The notes under the pieces were generated by a model. The model did no database searches, was not told where the DNA came from, and saw nothing but the letters and a program-made list of their open reading frames with translations. This document shows positions 17,904 to 25,416 of a stretch of 64,000 bases of DNA, one piece after another. The DNA comes from Bdellovibrio bacteriovorus (lineage in GTDB: Bacteria; Bdellovibrionota; Bdellovibrionia; Bdellovibrionales; Bdellovibrionaceae), in the NCBI RefSeq assembly GCF_001592745.1, contig NZ_LUKD01000006.1, forward strand, positions 62,001 through 126,000, in the 5' to 3' direction. The position numbers and the translations under genes are program-made. The first letter of the stretch is position 1; each line of letters opens with the position of its first letter.

Positions 17904-18643
17904 AAACTATGAATTTACTAACAATCGCTTTCCTTGCGATTTCTTTGACGGCGACTTCAACTTTCGCAGCTTCTACGAAGTCTTCAGCAAAACAAATCAA
18001 TGCCAATGAGGACATCGATACTTTAGGTGGCAACAGAGAATTGATGGAGATGGCTGAAAAAGTTAAATCCACGAGCCGTTCTCGTATCGTTCAAGAGCGT
18101 ATCGTAGATCGCCGCAACACTTTAGAGTTCGGACTTTCTTACGGTTCTGTTTTTGGTGGTGATGCTTACGTTAAAACTCAAGCTTTGGGTGCTCAAGTAG
18201 ACTACCACATCACTCCCCGCTGGTCTTTGGGTATCCGTTATTATGATTTCGGCAACAGTTTGACGTCAGAAGGTCAACGTATTTATGACGATGCTAAAGC
18301 AGCTGAACAAGCTGGTGGTCGTGCTCTTCCTGTGGATATCGACTATCCATTGAACTCTACTATTGCGGTTGTGAACTGGTACCCTGTTTACGGTAAGACA
18401 AGCTTCTATGATATGGGTGTGACTCAGTTTGACCTTTATCTTTTAGCCGGTGGCGGTTCGATCACTCTTTCTAGCGGTTCGACATCGGTTATGACTGGTG
18501 GTTTGGGTTTAGGTGCTTGGATCACAAAACACGTTTCTGCTCGTGCGGAAATTCGTTACCAAACTTATGAAGATCAAATTGCAACTGGAGCTCGCAAGTT
18601 GGATGTTGTGACTGGTTCTCTTGGCCTTGGATGGATCTTATGA
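17900..18643 (+). CDS. Outer-membrane beta-barrel protein of the Agl/Glt-like operon
   Basis: 247 residues from the ATG at 17900, which overlaps the previous stop (ATGA) and has GGAGG ahead. Signal peptide MKTMNLLTIAFLAISLTATSTFA. The mature part has barrel-type strands (NTLEFGLSYGSVFGGDAYVKTQALGAQVDYHITPRWSLGIRYYDF, LLAGGGSITL, HVSARAEIRYQTYED, VVTGSLGLGWIL), as in the myxobacterial-type outer-membrane barrel family. A barrel of this kind would be the outer-membrane end of the machine. The family call is by pattern only. Confidence 0.8.
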   Translation: MKTMNLLTIAFLAISLTATSTFAASTKSSAKQINANEDIDTLGGNRELMEMAEKVKSTSRSRIVQERIVDRRNTLEFGLSYGSVFGGDAYVKTQALGAQVDYHITPRWSLGIRYYDFGNSLTSEGQRIYDDAKAAEQAGGRALPVDIDYPLNSTIAVVNWYPVYGKTSFYDMGVTQFDLYLLAGGGSITLSSGSTSVMTGGLGLGAWITKHVSARAEIRYQTYEDQIATGARKLDVVTGSLGLGWIL

Positions 18644-19677
18644 TGAAGTCTTTCGTCGCTCTTAGCACAATGGCTTTTCTAAGCCTGGGCTTGTCGACGC
18701 AAGCTCTTGCTCAGGATCGCGTGTCGGTTAAAGACTGGGCTCAGTCCTGGTCCGACAAAGCTGCTAAAAAGAATATCGCGTTTAGCACCTCGGACCTCGA
18801 GAAAAAAGCTTTAGGCACTTGCAGTGATTGCGAAAACAAAAAATCGCTGAGTGAAGGCCGTAAGCTTTTCACAAAAGGCCAATTTGAACAAGCCATTCGC
18901 ACTTACAATGAAATTCCTCGCGGAAATACTTACTGGTTGTCAGCGGTGGAGGAAAAAGGTTGGGCATACTTCCGTCAGGAAGATTATGAAAAGACTTTGG
19001 CGCAAACTAAGACTTTGTTGGCTCCCCAGTTCGCTGAGATTTCCAATTCAGAGGCCTTCTTACTTCAGTCTTTAACTCAATTGAAGATCTGCGATTACAA
19101 AGGCGTTTTTGAAACTCACCAGATTTTCAAAGAGAAACAGAAGAACCGTATCATGGAAGTTCAGCAGTTGGCTAAAACTGGTTGGAATGAAGCTTTGACA
19201 CAAGTTTTGAAAAAAGCTGATAAGTTTCCACTCACTTTGGACGATATGGGCGATGCGGTCCAACGCCTGCCTTTATTAATTTATAAAGACGTGGAATTCC
19301 AGAAGCAGGCTTTGCGTTTTAAAGCTTCGGAAAGAGCCATTGCTTTGGCAGATTCTGTTCGTGCTAAGGATCAATTGGAAAAAGCCAATACTCAAAGTTT
19401 CCTTGCACTGAAAAAACGTGTTCAAGAATTGGCTCAAGAAGAAACGAACGAAAACTTCAATGTCATTCAAAAACTCAACCTGGTTGAGGTCGAGGCCATC
19501 CAACGTGTTCACACGGATATGGAACTGGCTGACAGCATGTATAAGAAAAACAACTTTGAAAAAGTTGGCGACGACAAGCTGGTTTTTATGGATGACGGCA
19601 GACCTTGGATCGACGAACTAGATAAGTTCGAAGTGGCGGCAAAAACTTGCGCCAAAGGGATCAGGAGGAAAATGTGA
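18640..19677 (+). CDS. Periplasmic TPR protein (GltE/AglT-like by position)
   Basis: About 345 residues; the ATG at 18640 overlaps the previous stop, and a second ATG at 18643 follows at once. Signal peptide MKSFVALSTMAFLSLGLSTQALAQ. CSDCENKKSLSEGRKLFTKGQFEQAIRTYNEIP and WLSAVEEKGWAYFRQEDYEKTLAQTKTLLAPQF are TPR-type helix pairs, followed by a long helical region. The CSDC pair is notable because the big TPR protein of this operon has a similar CEGC. A TPR protein (AglT/GltE) also belongs to the Myxococcus cluster; the equivalence is by context. Confidence 0.78.
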   Translation: MMKSFVALSTMAFLSLGLSTQALAQDRVSVKDWAQSWSDKAAKKNIAFSTSDLEKKALGTCSDCENKKSLSEGRKLFTKGQFEQAIRTYNEIPRGNTYWLSAVEEKGWAYFRQEDYEKTLAQTKTLLAPQFAEISNSEAFLLQSLTQLKICDYKGVFETHQIFKEKQKNRIMEVQQLAKTGWNEALTQVLKKADKFPLTLDDMGDAVQRLPLLIYKDVEFQKQALRFKASERAIALADSVRAKDQLEKANTQSFLALKKRVQELAQEETNENFNVIQKLNLVEVEAIQRVHTDMELADSMYKKNNFEKVGDDKLVFMDDGRPWIDELDKFEVAAKTCAKGIRRKM

Positions 19678-20921
19678 GAAACCTCGTTATCGTAGCAATT
19701 TACTTTACAGCATTTATGTTGGTCTCTGCCTGCAGTCCAGAGTCTGCGACTTTAAAAGTTGAAAGACCTTTGGTTGAAGAGCAAGTTCAAATCCCTCAGT
19801 ACGAGCAAATCCCTGCTCAAACTTTTGAGTGGATCACTGAAGATGGCGGTCAAAGCCAATTTGACTTCAATCCTGAAGTGGACATTCTTTTTGTGACGGA
19901 CAACTCCGACAGTATGAAAACCGCGCAAGACAATCTGTTGCGCAATATTGATCGTTTTACTGCGGGTATTTTGAAAAATAAAATGATCGACTACCACATC
20001 GGCGTAATCTCTGTATGGGATAGTTCAGATCGTTATGCGCAGACTAAGAAAGACATCTACCAAATTGGTGATCTTCGTCACATCAAGAATCCTCAAGGTC
20101 AGACATCGCAAAGCCGTCGTTTCGTAGCGAAGTCTGACAACAACAGCAAGTTGATCGCTTCTACTTTGAATATCGGTGTGACTCCTTATGCTCAAGGCGG
20201 ACCTGAGTTTGAAGAGCTGTTCTCTCCTTTGGCGGCCGCTTTAGAAAAAACAGGTCGTGGTGCTTCTAACGAAGGTTTCTTTCGTAAAGATGCGCAACTT
20301 GTAGTGATTCTTTTGACGGACGCTGATGACTCTTCAAAAAATTTAAACCCGGAAGAGATGGCGCAAAAACTGATCGACTTTAAAGGTGGTCGCACTGAAA
20401 AAGTCGCAGTCTATGGTGTTCTTGTGCGCCCTCAAGATCCTGACACGTACAAAGACTGGGATTTGCGTATTCATCCGAAGTACCACCCAGAGTGCTTTGA
20501 TATGAATCAGAAAACGCCGAAGAACAACGGCAAATGTACGGGTTTTGGTCCTGCACGTTTAGAGCAATTGATCGTGGCGGCAAATCCAAACGAAGGAACT
20601 CCGGAACAAATCCGCGCAAAACACATTATGAGTATCGTGAGCCCTAAGTTTGGTGACGAGTTAGCTCAAATCGGTTCCGACATCACGGTGAAGACTTTAT
20701 CGAAAGAGATCTTCTTAAGCCAACGTCCTCGCGCAGATAAGAATGGTCAGTTGATGGTGCGTGTTCGTTACGGCAAACAAGTCATTCCGCAAAAGGCAAA
20801 GGGTGGCTGGTTGTACAATCCCGAAGACAACTCGATCGTTCTTTCTGGCGACATCGACTATCAATACGTCGAAGGTGCTAGATTCTCGGTTGACCTTGTT
20901 CCTTTGACTTTAAAAAATTAG
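19674..20921 (+). CDS. VWA-domain lipoprotein
   Basis: 415 residues from a GTG at 19674 that overlaps the previous stop (GTGA) and follows AGGAGG. The signal ends in a lipobox (LVSAC). A von Willebrand A domain begins at VDILFVTDNSDSM, where DNSDS is the MIDAS metal site (consensus DxSxS); VVILLTDADDSS is the later acidic motif. Such proteins bind ligands in a metal-dependent way. A GFGPARLEQLIVAANPNEGTP segment and a beta-rich C-terminus follow. It is the last gene of the operon, before an intrinsic terminator. Myxococcus gliding clusters are not known to me to include a VWA lipoprotein. Confidence 0.82.
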   Translation: MRNLVIVAIYFTAFMLVSACSPESATLKVERPLVEEQVQIPQYEQIPAQTFEWITEDGGQSQFDFNPEVDILFVTDNSDSMKTAQDNLLRNIDRFTAGILKNKMIDYHIGVISVWDSSDRYAQTKKDIYQIGDLRHIKNPQGQTSQSRRFVAKSDNNSKLIASTLNIGVTPYAQGGPEFEELFSPLAAALEKTGRGASNEGFFRKDAQLVVILLTDADDSSKNLNPEEMAQKLIDFKGGRTEKVAVYGVLVRPQDPDTYKDWDLRIHPKYHPECFDMNQKTPKNNGKCTGFGPARLEQLIVAANPNEGTPEQIRAKHIMSIVSPKFGDELAQIGSDITVKTLSKEIFLSQRPRADKNGQLMVRVRYGKQVIPQKAKGGWLYNPEDNSIVLSGDIDYQYVEGARFSVDLVPLTLKN

Positions 20922-20942
20922 TTTCTTTGCATAGATCGAAAT

Positions 20943-20970
20943 AAAAAAGCCGCTATCAAGCGGCTTTTTT
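20943..20970. terminator. Intrinsic terminator ending the Agl/Glt-like operon
   Basis: AAAAAAGCCGC, loop TATCAA, GCGGCTTTTTT: an 11-bp stem including the A/T tracts, 22 bases after the VWA gene stop. Symmetric A and T runs make it bidirectional, so it can also stop transcription of dtd from the minus strand. Confidence 0.9.
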
Positions 20971-21012
20971 CATTATGGGGACTTTCCATCACGTCGTCTT
21001 AGTTTTGCCTTC

Positions 21013-21450
21013 TTAAACTTCAAGAAGCAAAGTCACCGGACCATCATTGACCAAACTAACTTTCATATCGCCACCAAAGACGCCGCCGTGAGTGGGTACT
21101 CCTTGCGCTCGACTGAGCTCGAGAGCTTTTTCATACAGGGCGTTTGCTATTTCAGGCGCCTCCGCATTGATAAAGCTGGGACGATTCCCTTTTGAGGCAT
21201 CACCTAACAAGGTGAATTGCGAAACGATCAGATGCTGGCCACCGACGTCTTTTAATGACAAATTCATTTTGCCGTTTTCATCTGGGAACACACGTAGTGC
21301 GATGATTTTGTTGATGAGCTTTTGCAGTTGCTCTTCGGTATCGCCTTTTGCCACACCTAACAATGTAAGAAAGCCTTTGTCGATGGAAGAAATCAACTTT
21401 CCATCCACCGTGACTGATGCATTCAAAACTCTTTGCACGACTGCTTTCAT
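21013..21450 (-). CDS. dtd: D-aminoacyl-tRNA deacylase
   Basis: 145 residues, the standard length. It hydrolyses D-aminoacyl-tRNAs (and Gly-tRNA-Ala), proofreading chirality. Visible motifs: [15 protein letters not shown] at the start, [17 protein letters not shown] in the middle with the SQxTL active-site motif, and [11 protein letters not shown] at the end with the cross-subunit GP motif. Its ATG shares one base with the arsC-like stop (TAATG), so the two are coupled. Confidence 0.95.
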   Translation of the reverse strand: MKAVVQRVLNASVTVDGKLISSIDKGFLTLLGVAKGDTEEQLQKLINKIIALRVFPDENGKMNLSLKDVGGQHLIVSQFTLLGDASKGNRPSFINAEAPEIANALYEKALELSRAQGVPTHGGVFGGDMKVSLVNDGPVTLLLEV

Positions 21451-21809
21451 TATTTGCCCGCTCTTTTAATTTCGGCTTCGATATTTTCAAGCGGACGACC
21501 GATGACAGCCGCATTGGGAGTTAATAACAAAGGACGCTCCAGCAATTTTGGCTGCTGGAGGATCTTTTGAATCACGACTTCTTCAGACTGAACATCAAAA
21601 GGAGCCGATTGAAACTCTTCTTCTTTCGTACGAACAAGCGCCGAAAGAGGACCTTGAAGTTTTGCGACGATCGCACGCAGATCTTTTTCGCTAGGAGGAT
21701 TTTTAAGATACTCAACGACTTCAAAAGCCGCCGATTGAGATTGCAAAAGAGTTAAAGCCTCGCGACTTTTACTGCACTTCGGGTTGTGATAAAGAATCCA
21801 TTTTTCCAT
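21450..21809 (-). CDS. arsC: Arsenate reductase (glutaredoxin-type) family protein
   Basis: 119 residues. [13 protein letters not shown] is the ArsC active-site loop with the catalytic Cys, followed by [22 protein letters not shown], the conserved RP segment. Family members reduce arsenate with glutathione/glutaredoxin, although many genomic copies (YffB/Spx-like) have other roles. No ars regulator or efflux gene is nearby, and pairing with dtd is not typical of an arsenic operon, so arsenate reduction is possible but unproven. Confidence 0.85.
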   Translation of the reverse strand: MEKWILYHNPKCSKSREALTLLQSQSAAFEVVEYLKNPPSEKDLRAIVAKLQGPLSALVRTKEEEFQSAPFDVQSEEVVIQKILQQPKLLERPLLLTPNAAVIGRPLENIEAEIKRAGK

Positions 21810-21900
21810 CCCTCATAAATAAGACGGAACCCCATAAGGTGCTAGAAGATTTTTGCCGAAATTCAACCAAAAATCCCTGGCACTTTTGGGCTTTTCTTGA

Positions 21901-22317
21901 CTATTCTGCGTCCATGTATTGAGGATCGGCCTCGTGAGACATCGGAGGAGTCGGCGTTGTATGCCAATTGAAGCTCTGATCAATCCACGCGTAGCTTGGA
22001 AGTTGAATTTGCGTGCCGTTGTCACCAATTGTTCTGCCACTGCAATCCGCGTTTTCTTTCACTTCACCACGAACGTAGTAAGGGACAAGGACCACGTAGT
22101 TTCCACTCCACCAAGTACGCTGACTTCGCGCTGGTAGACAACCCCAGTCGAGCTGCTGGTGCGTCACCAGACTGTAAACAGTGATCCAAACAGATCTGTT
22201 AGAAAGGTTCGCGGTCGGCAAAGGCAGAATGTCGGCTTTTGCCGGCTTCGCTGCGAAAGTCACTGCGCCAAGGATTCCAAGAAGTGCCAGAGTTAAAATT
22301 TTAGATTTGATTTTCAT
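21901..22317 (-). CDS. Small secreted protein of unknown function
   Basis: 138 residues from the ATG at 22317, supported by AAAGGGGAC just upstream; a longer frame to 22518 lacks a signal sequence and is low complexity. Signal peptide MKIKSKILTLALLGILGAVTFA. The mature part has two cysteines (DWGCLPAR, NADCSGR), many aromatic residues (SQRTWWSGNYVVLVPYYVRG, YAWIDQSFNWH), and a Pro/acidic end. It looks like a compact beta-rich domain. No family is recognised. It sits between arsC-like and infC on the same strand and is flanked by related short repeats. Confidence 0.7.
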   Translation of the reverse strand: MKIKSKILTLALLGILGAVTFAAKPAKADILPLPTANLSNRSVWITVYSLVTHQQLDWGCLPARSQRTWWSGNYVVLVPYYVRGEVKENADCSGRTIGDNGTQIQLPSYAWIDQSFNWHTTPTPPMSHEADPQYMDAE

Positions 22318-22650
22318 AATGTCCCCTTTTGTTGTTTTGTCGAACTCACACCAAAAGAAGATTGCACCGGCTGTGCCGTCGGAAATAAGGGCCAAATCGA
22401 ATAAAACAGCAGCTGAACCTAGCCCTGACGAGGATTCGACAGCCTCAACTGCCGCCAATTCACCCGCTGCTGAAAATCCGGCAGAGGTAAAAACGAAAGA
22501 TGCCAGGGATATTTTCAACCAAATGGCGTTGATTGCGCGGCGGTTGGAAAATATCTCCTGGCATTTTTTTGGAAAAAATCGAAATTATGCGGTGGATTAC
22601 AGAAAAGAAGCAGGCACCTCAAAAAAAAGGAGCCTTGTGGGCTCCTTTTT
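22318..22650. other. Intergenic region with two hairpins, no gene
   Basis: 333 bases between infC and the small secreted-protein gene. It holds a long stem-loop (22500-22570), a GAAGCAGGCACCT motif (22607-22619) and the infC terminator. A plus-strand open frame across it (22181-22654) is rich in Ala/Ser/Lys with no signal, family motif or Shine-Dalgarno, and is not accepted as a gene. Confidence 0.6.
22500..22570 (+). terminator. Long stem-loop followed by T-run
   Basis: ATGCCAGGGATATTTTCAACC (left arm 22500-22520; two one-base bulges) pairs with 22542-22564, separated by 21 bases and followed by seven Ts to 22570. It has the form of a plus-strand intrinsic terminator, but no plus-strand gene lies upstream. 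It may be a second barrier, a structured RNA or a mobile hairpin. Confidence 0.55.
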
Positions 22651-22652
22651 TT
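22622..22652 (-). terminator. Intrinsic terminator of thrS-infC
   Basis: GGAGCC, loop of 5, GGCTCC with A and T tracts of seven on either side. Read on the minus strand it directly follows and overlaps the infC stop codon. It explains why infC is not followed by rpmI-rplT in the same transcript. Confidence 0.88.
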
Positions 22653-23322
22653 AGTCTTCGTCTTCTTCTTCGACTTCTTCTAGGTCGGCAAGTTCTTTGG
22701 TGTCTTGCTTCGACTTATTAGGGTGAAGTTTTTGGTATTCTTTGATCTTAAGTGGGTCTGGGCCCAACATTAAGAACATGTTCTTACCTTCCATTTTCGG
22801 TTGAGACTCTACCATCGCAAGATCGTTTACGAAGGCGATACATTTCTGCATCACTTCCATACCCAACTCTTGATGGGCCATCTCACGACCCATGAAACGC
22901 AATGAAACTTTCACTTTGTCGCCGTCCAAAAGGAAACGACGAGCGTGGTTCATCTTAGTTTCAAAGTCATGTTGATCCGTGCGTGGACGCATTTGGATCT
23001 CTTTGATTGTCACGACAGTTTGTTTTTTACGAGCGGCCGTGGCCTTCTTTTTATTTTCGTACTTCCACTTGCCGTAATCCATGATTTTACAAGTAGGAGG
23101 AGATGCCGTTGGAGCAATCTCTAGAAGATCGAGGCCTCTATCTTCCGCAATACGTAACGCCTCAGGAACAGTCATCACACCCAACATGTTACCTTCGTCG
23201 TCGATAACACGAATTTGTTGAGCGCGAATCTCACGGTTTACTCTTAAAGAGTCTTTAGAGTCTTTCTTGTTGCGATCAAAACGACCACCGCCACCTCTAA
23301 AATTACCTTCGAACTTGCTAAT
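22651..23322 (-). CDS. infC: Translation initiation factor IF-3, with an AUU start codon
   Basis: IF-3 fits the ribosomal P site region of the 30S subunit and checks start-codon fidelity. From the first ATG (23187) the protein would lack the conserved N-terminal RVNREIRAQQIRVIDDEG; the frame continues upstream to an ATT at 23320-23322, preceded by GGGAGG about 6 bases away, giving 223 residues. The extra N-terminus is ISKFEGNFRGGGGRFDRNKK, glycine and lysine rich, then the IF-3 fold. The C-terminal domain has MGREMAHQELGMEVM and GRxxxM-like segments, with an acidic tail. It starts 14 bases after the thrS stop. AUU starts allow IF-3 to repress its own translation in E. coli. Confidence 0.93.
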   Translation of the reverse strand: MSKFEGNFRGGGGRFDRNKKDSKDSLRVNREIRAQQIRVIDDEGNMLGVMTVPEALRIAEDRGLDLLEIAPTASPPTCKIMDYGKWKYENKKKATAARKKQTVVTIKEIQMRPRTDQHDFETKMNHARRFLLDGDKVKVSLRFMGREMAHQELGMEVMQKCIAFVNDLAMVESQPKMEGKNMFLMLGPDPLKIKEYQKLHPNKSKQDTKELADLEEVEEEDED

Positions 23323-23336
23323 GGGAACCTCCCAGC

Positions 23337-25313
23337 CTATGGCTGACTTTCAGTTACAGTCGCAGCCTTCGCAAGTGAAGATTGCAACTTTCTTGTACTA
23401 ATATCGTCTAAAATTGTTTTCATTAACTGATCCACAGTCAAACCTTTGTGTTCAGAGCCATCTCTTAAACGCAAAGACACGGTCTTAGTCTCGGCTTCTT
23501 TATCCCCGACAATAACCATGTATGGAACTTTCTGCATCTGAGCTTCGCGGATCTTGTAATTAAGCTTCTCATTACGGCGGTCAAATTCAACACGAACTTT
23601 ATGCTCTTTAAGAAGTTTCATTAAATCTTCACAGAACGTATTCACACGGTCTGTAACGTTTAAAATCGCCACTTGAGTCGGGCACAACCATGGAGGCAAA
23701 TGTCCGGCCGTGTGCTCGATATAAACGCCGATAAAGCGCTCTAAAGAACCCAAAATCGCCCGGTGAAGCATGATCGGACGGTGTTCTTTGTTGTCTTCGC
23801 CCGTGTATTTCAAATTGAAAGCCTCGGGAAGATTCGGGTCCACTTGAAGTGTCCCCAACTGCCAAGGGCGGTTCAAAGCATCGACGAACATGATATCCAG
23901 TTTCGGACCGTAGAAGGCGCCGTCGCCGGGATTGATCGTGAATGGCAAATTCAAAGTTTTAAGGGCTTCCGCCAAAGCACCCTCGGCCATATCCCAGTAC
24001 TCTTCACTGCCCATGCGATTGTCGGGACGAGTGGAAAGATAGATCTTGTAGTTGTTCATTCCCAGCTTATCGTAAACACGATTTAGCAAGTGCATGAACT
24101 TCGCGATCTCGTCTTGCAACTGATCCATGCGGCAGAAGATGTGTGCGTCGTCCTGACAGAACGTACGAACACGAGTCAAACCGTGCATAGCGCCCGATTT
24201 TTCAAAGCGGTGCAAACGTCCAAAGTCCGCCATTTTGATTGGCAGATCACGATAAGAGTACTTTTCAGAGTTGAAAAGCAAACAGTGCGAAGGACAGTTC
24301 ATTGGTTTTGAAGCAAAATCGCGCTCATCCACTTTCGTGAAGAACATGTTCTCTTTATAGTTTTGATAGTGACCTGATGTATGGAACAGGTTCACGTCAA
24401 AAATTTGCGGAGTGATAACTTCTTGGTAACCCGTTTCGAAATAAAGTTCGCGCAAGTAAGTTTGCAGTTCTGTGTAAACAACCGCACCCTTGCCTGTGAA
24501 GAACGGAGAACCTGGAGCCCACTCGTGGAAATGGAAAAGACCTAGCTCTTTACCCAATTTACGGTGATCGCGTTTTTTCGCTTCTTCGATATTGTGAAGA
24601 TATTGATCCAGCTCTTTTTTATCGCCAAACGCTGTCGCGTACACACGCTGAAGCATGGCATTCTTTTCATCGCCTCTCCAGTAAGCTCCCGCTACGGAAA
24701 GAAGTTTGAAGGCTTTGATTTGTCCAGTGCTTTGAATGTGCGGACCACGGCACAGGTCAAACCAAGCATCGCCATTGTGGTAGATACCGACAACAGTTTC
24801 GCCTTTTTTCGCCAGGTCTTCGATCAACTCGACTTTGAAGCGCTCGCCCATGCCTTTGAAAGTTTCAATAGCTTTAGCAATCGGCCAGTTTTCACGAGTG
24901 ATAGGAAGATCTTTATTCACGATCTCGGTCATCTTCTTTTCGATTTTCTCGAAATGCTCTTCGGTGAAGGCAAACGGAGAATCGAAGTCGTAATAGAAAC
25001 CATTCTCGATCACCGGACCGATGGTTACTTTCACTTCCGGCCAAATATCTTGAACCGCTTGAGCCATGATATGCGCGCAAGAGTGACGAATCACTTCCAC
25101 CGCTTCTGGGCTTTTCGTGGTGATCAGGGCGATTTTAGTTTGATCTTTAAGTGGGGTTCTAAGATCCGAGATCTCTTTAGAACCATTGAGTTGTACACCA
25201 AGGGTTTCTTTAGCCAAACGAGGACCGATGGACTGCGCCACTTCCAGCGCTGTCGGTTCGTGGTCAAAAACCTTCGTCGAGTTATCCGGCAGAATAATAG
25301 TAGTTTGTGACAT
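23337..25313 (-). CDS. thrS: Threonine-tRNA ligase
   Basis: 658 residues in the family's full arrangement: TGS domain (1-65), an editing domain with HSCAHIMAQAV near residue 78, then the class II catalytic core with the motif-1 region, the zinc-ligand MNCPSHC near 335, motif 2 (FGRLHRFEKSGAMHGLTRVR) and motif 3 (LHRAILGSLERFIGVYIEH), and an anticodon-binding domain ending in a short Ala-rich tail. It charges tRNA-Thr and removes misacylated serine. It is followed by infC after 14 bases. No strong Shine-Dalgarno is seen; two hairpins lie in the leader. Confidence 0.97.
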   Translation of the reverse strand: MSQTTIILPDNSTKVFDHEPTALEVAQSIGPRLAKETLGVQLNGSKEISDLRTPLKDQTKIALITTKSPEAVEVIRHSCAHIMAQAVQDIWPEVKVTIGPVIENGFYYDFDSPFAFTEEHFEKIEKKMTEIVNKDLPITRENWPIAKAIETFKGMGERFKVELIEDLAKKGETVVGIYHNGDAWFDLCRGPHIQSTGQIKAFKLLSVAGAYWRGDEKNAMLQRVYATAFGDKKELDQYLHNIEEAKKRDHRKLGKELGLFHFHEWAPGSPFFTGKGAVVYTELQTYLRELYFETGYQEVITPQIFDVNLFHTSGHYQNYKENMFFTKVDERDFASKPMNCPSHCLLFNSEKYSYRDLPIKMADFGRLHRFEKSGAMHGLTRVRTFCQDDAHIFCRMDQLQDEIAKFMHLLNRVYDKLGMNNYKIYLSTRPDNRMGSEEYWDMAEGALAEALKTLNLPFTINPGDGAFYGPKLDIMFVDALNRPWQLGTLQVDPNLPEAFNLKYTGEDNKEHRPIMLHRAILGSLERFIGVYIEHTAGHLPPWLCPTQVAILNVTDRVNTFCEDLMKLLKEHKVRVEFDRRNEKLNYKIREAQMQKVPYMVIVGDKEAETKTVSLRLRDGSEHKGLTVDQLMKTILDDISTRKLQSSLAKAATVTESQP

Positions 25314-25324
25314 TACGATAGAGT

Positions 25325-25388
25325 GGTCGTCGCGAAACGACCTGAGATTGTTAGAGAATGTGATGAAGAAATATGCATTTGCATCACA
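25325..25388 (-). promoter_or_regulatory. Two hairpins in the thrS leader
   Basis: GGTCGT-loop of 6-ACGACC (25325-25342) lies about 12 bases before the thrS ATG, and TGTGATG ... CATCACA (25359-25388, 16-base loop) lies upstream of it. A stem next to the start codon could affect ribosome access; thrS is autoregulated through leader hairpins in E. coli. The sequence shows the stems; the regulation is inference. Confidence 0.4.
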
Positions 25389-25416
25389 TCATTAGTAATC
25401 CCCTAGCCACGAAGGG

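Noticed and set aside
22181-22654. Plus-strand open frame of 157 codons antisense to the small secreted gene and the infC terminator
   Set aside because: Low-complexity Ala/Ser/Lys content, no Shine-Dalgarno or signal, and it runs through two hairpins.
25314-25416. T-box riboswitch upstream of thrS
   Set aside because: No T-box consensus or antiterminator/terminator pair is visible; only two simple stems.
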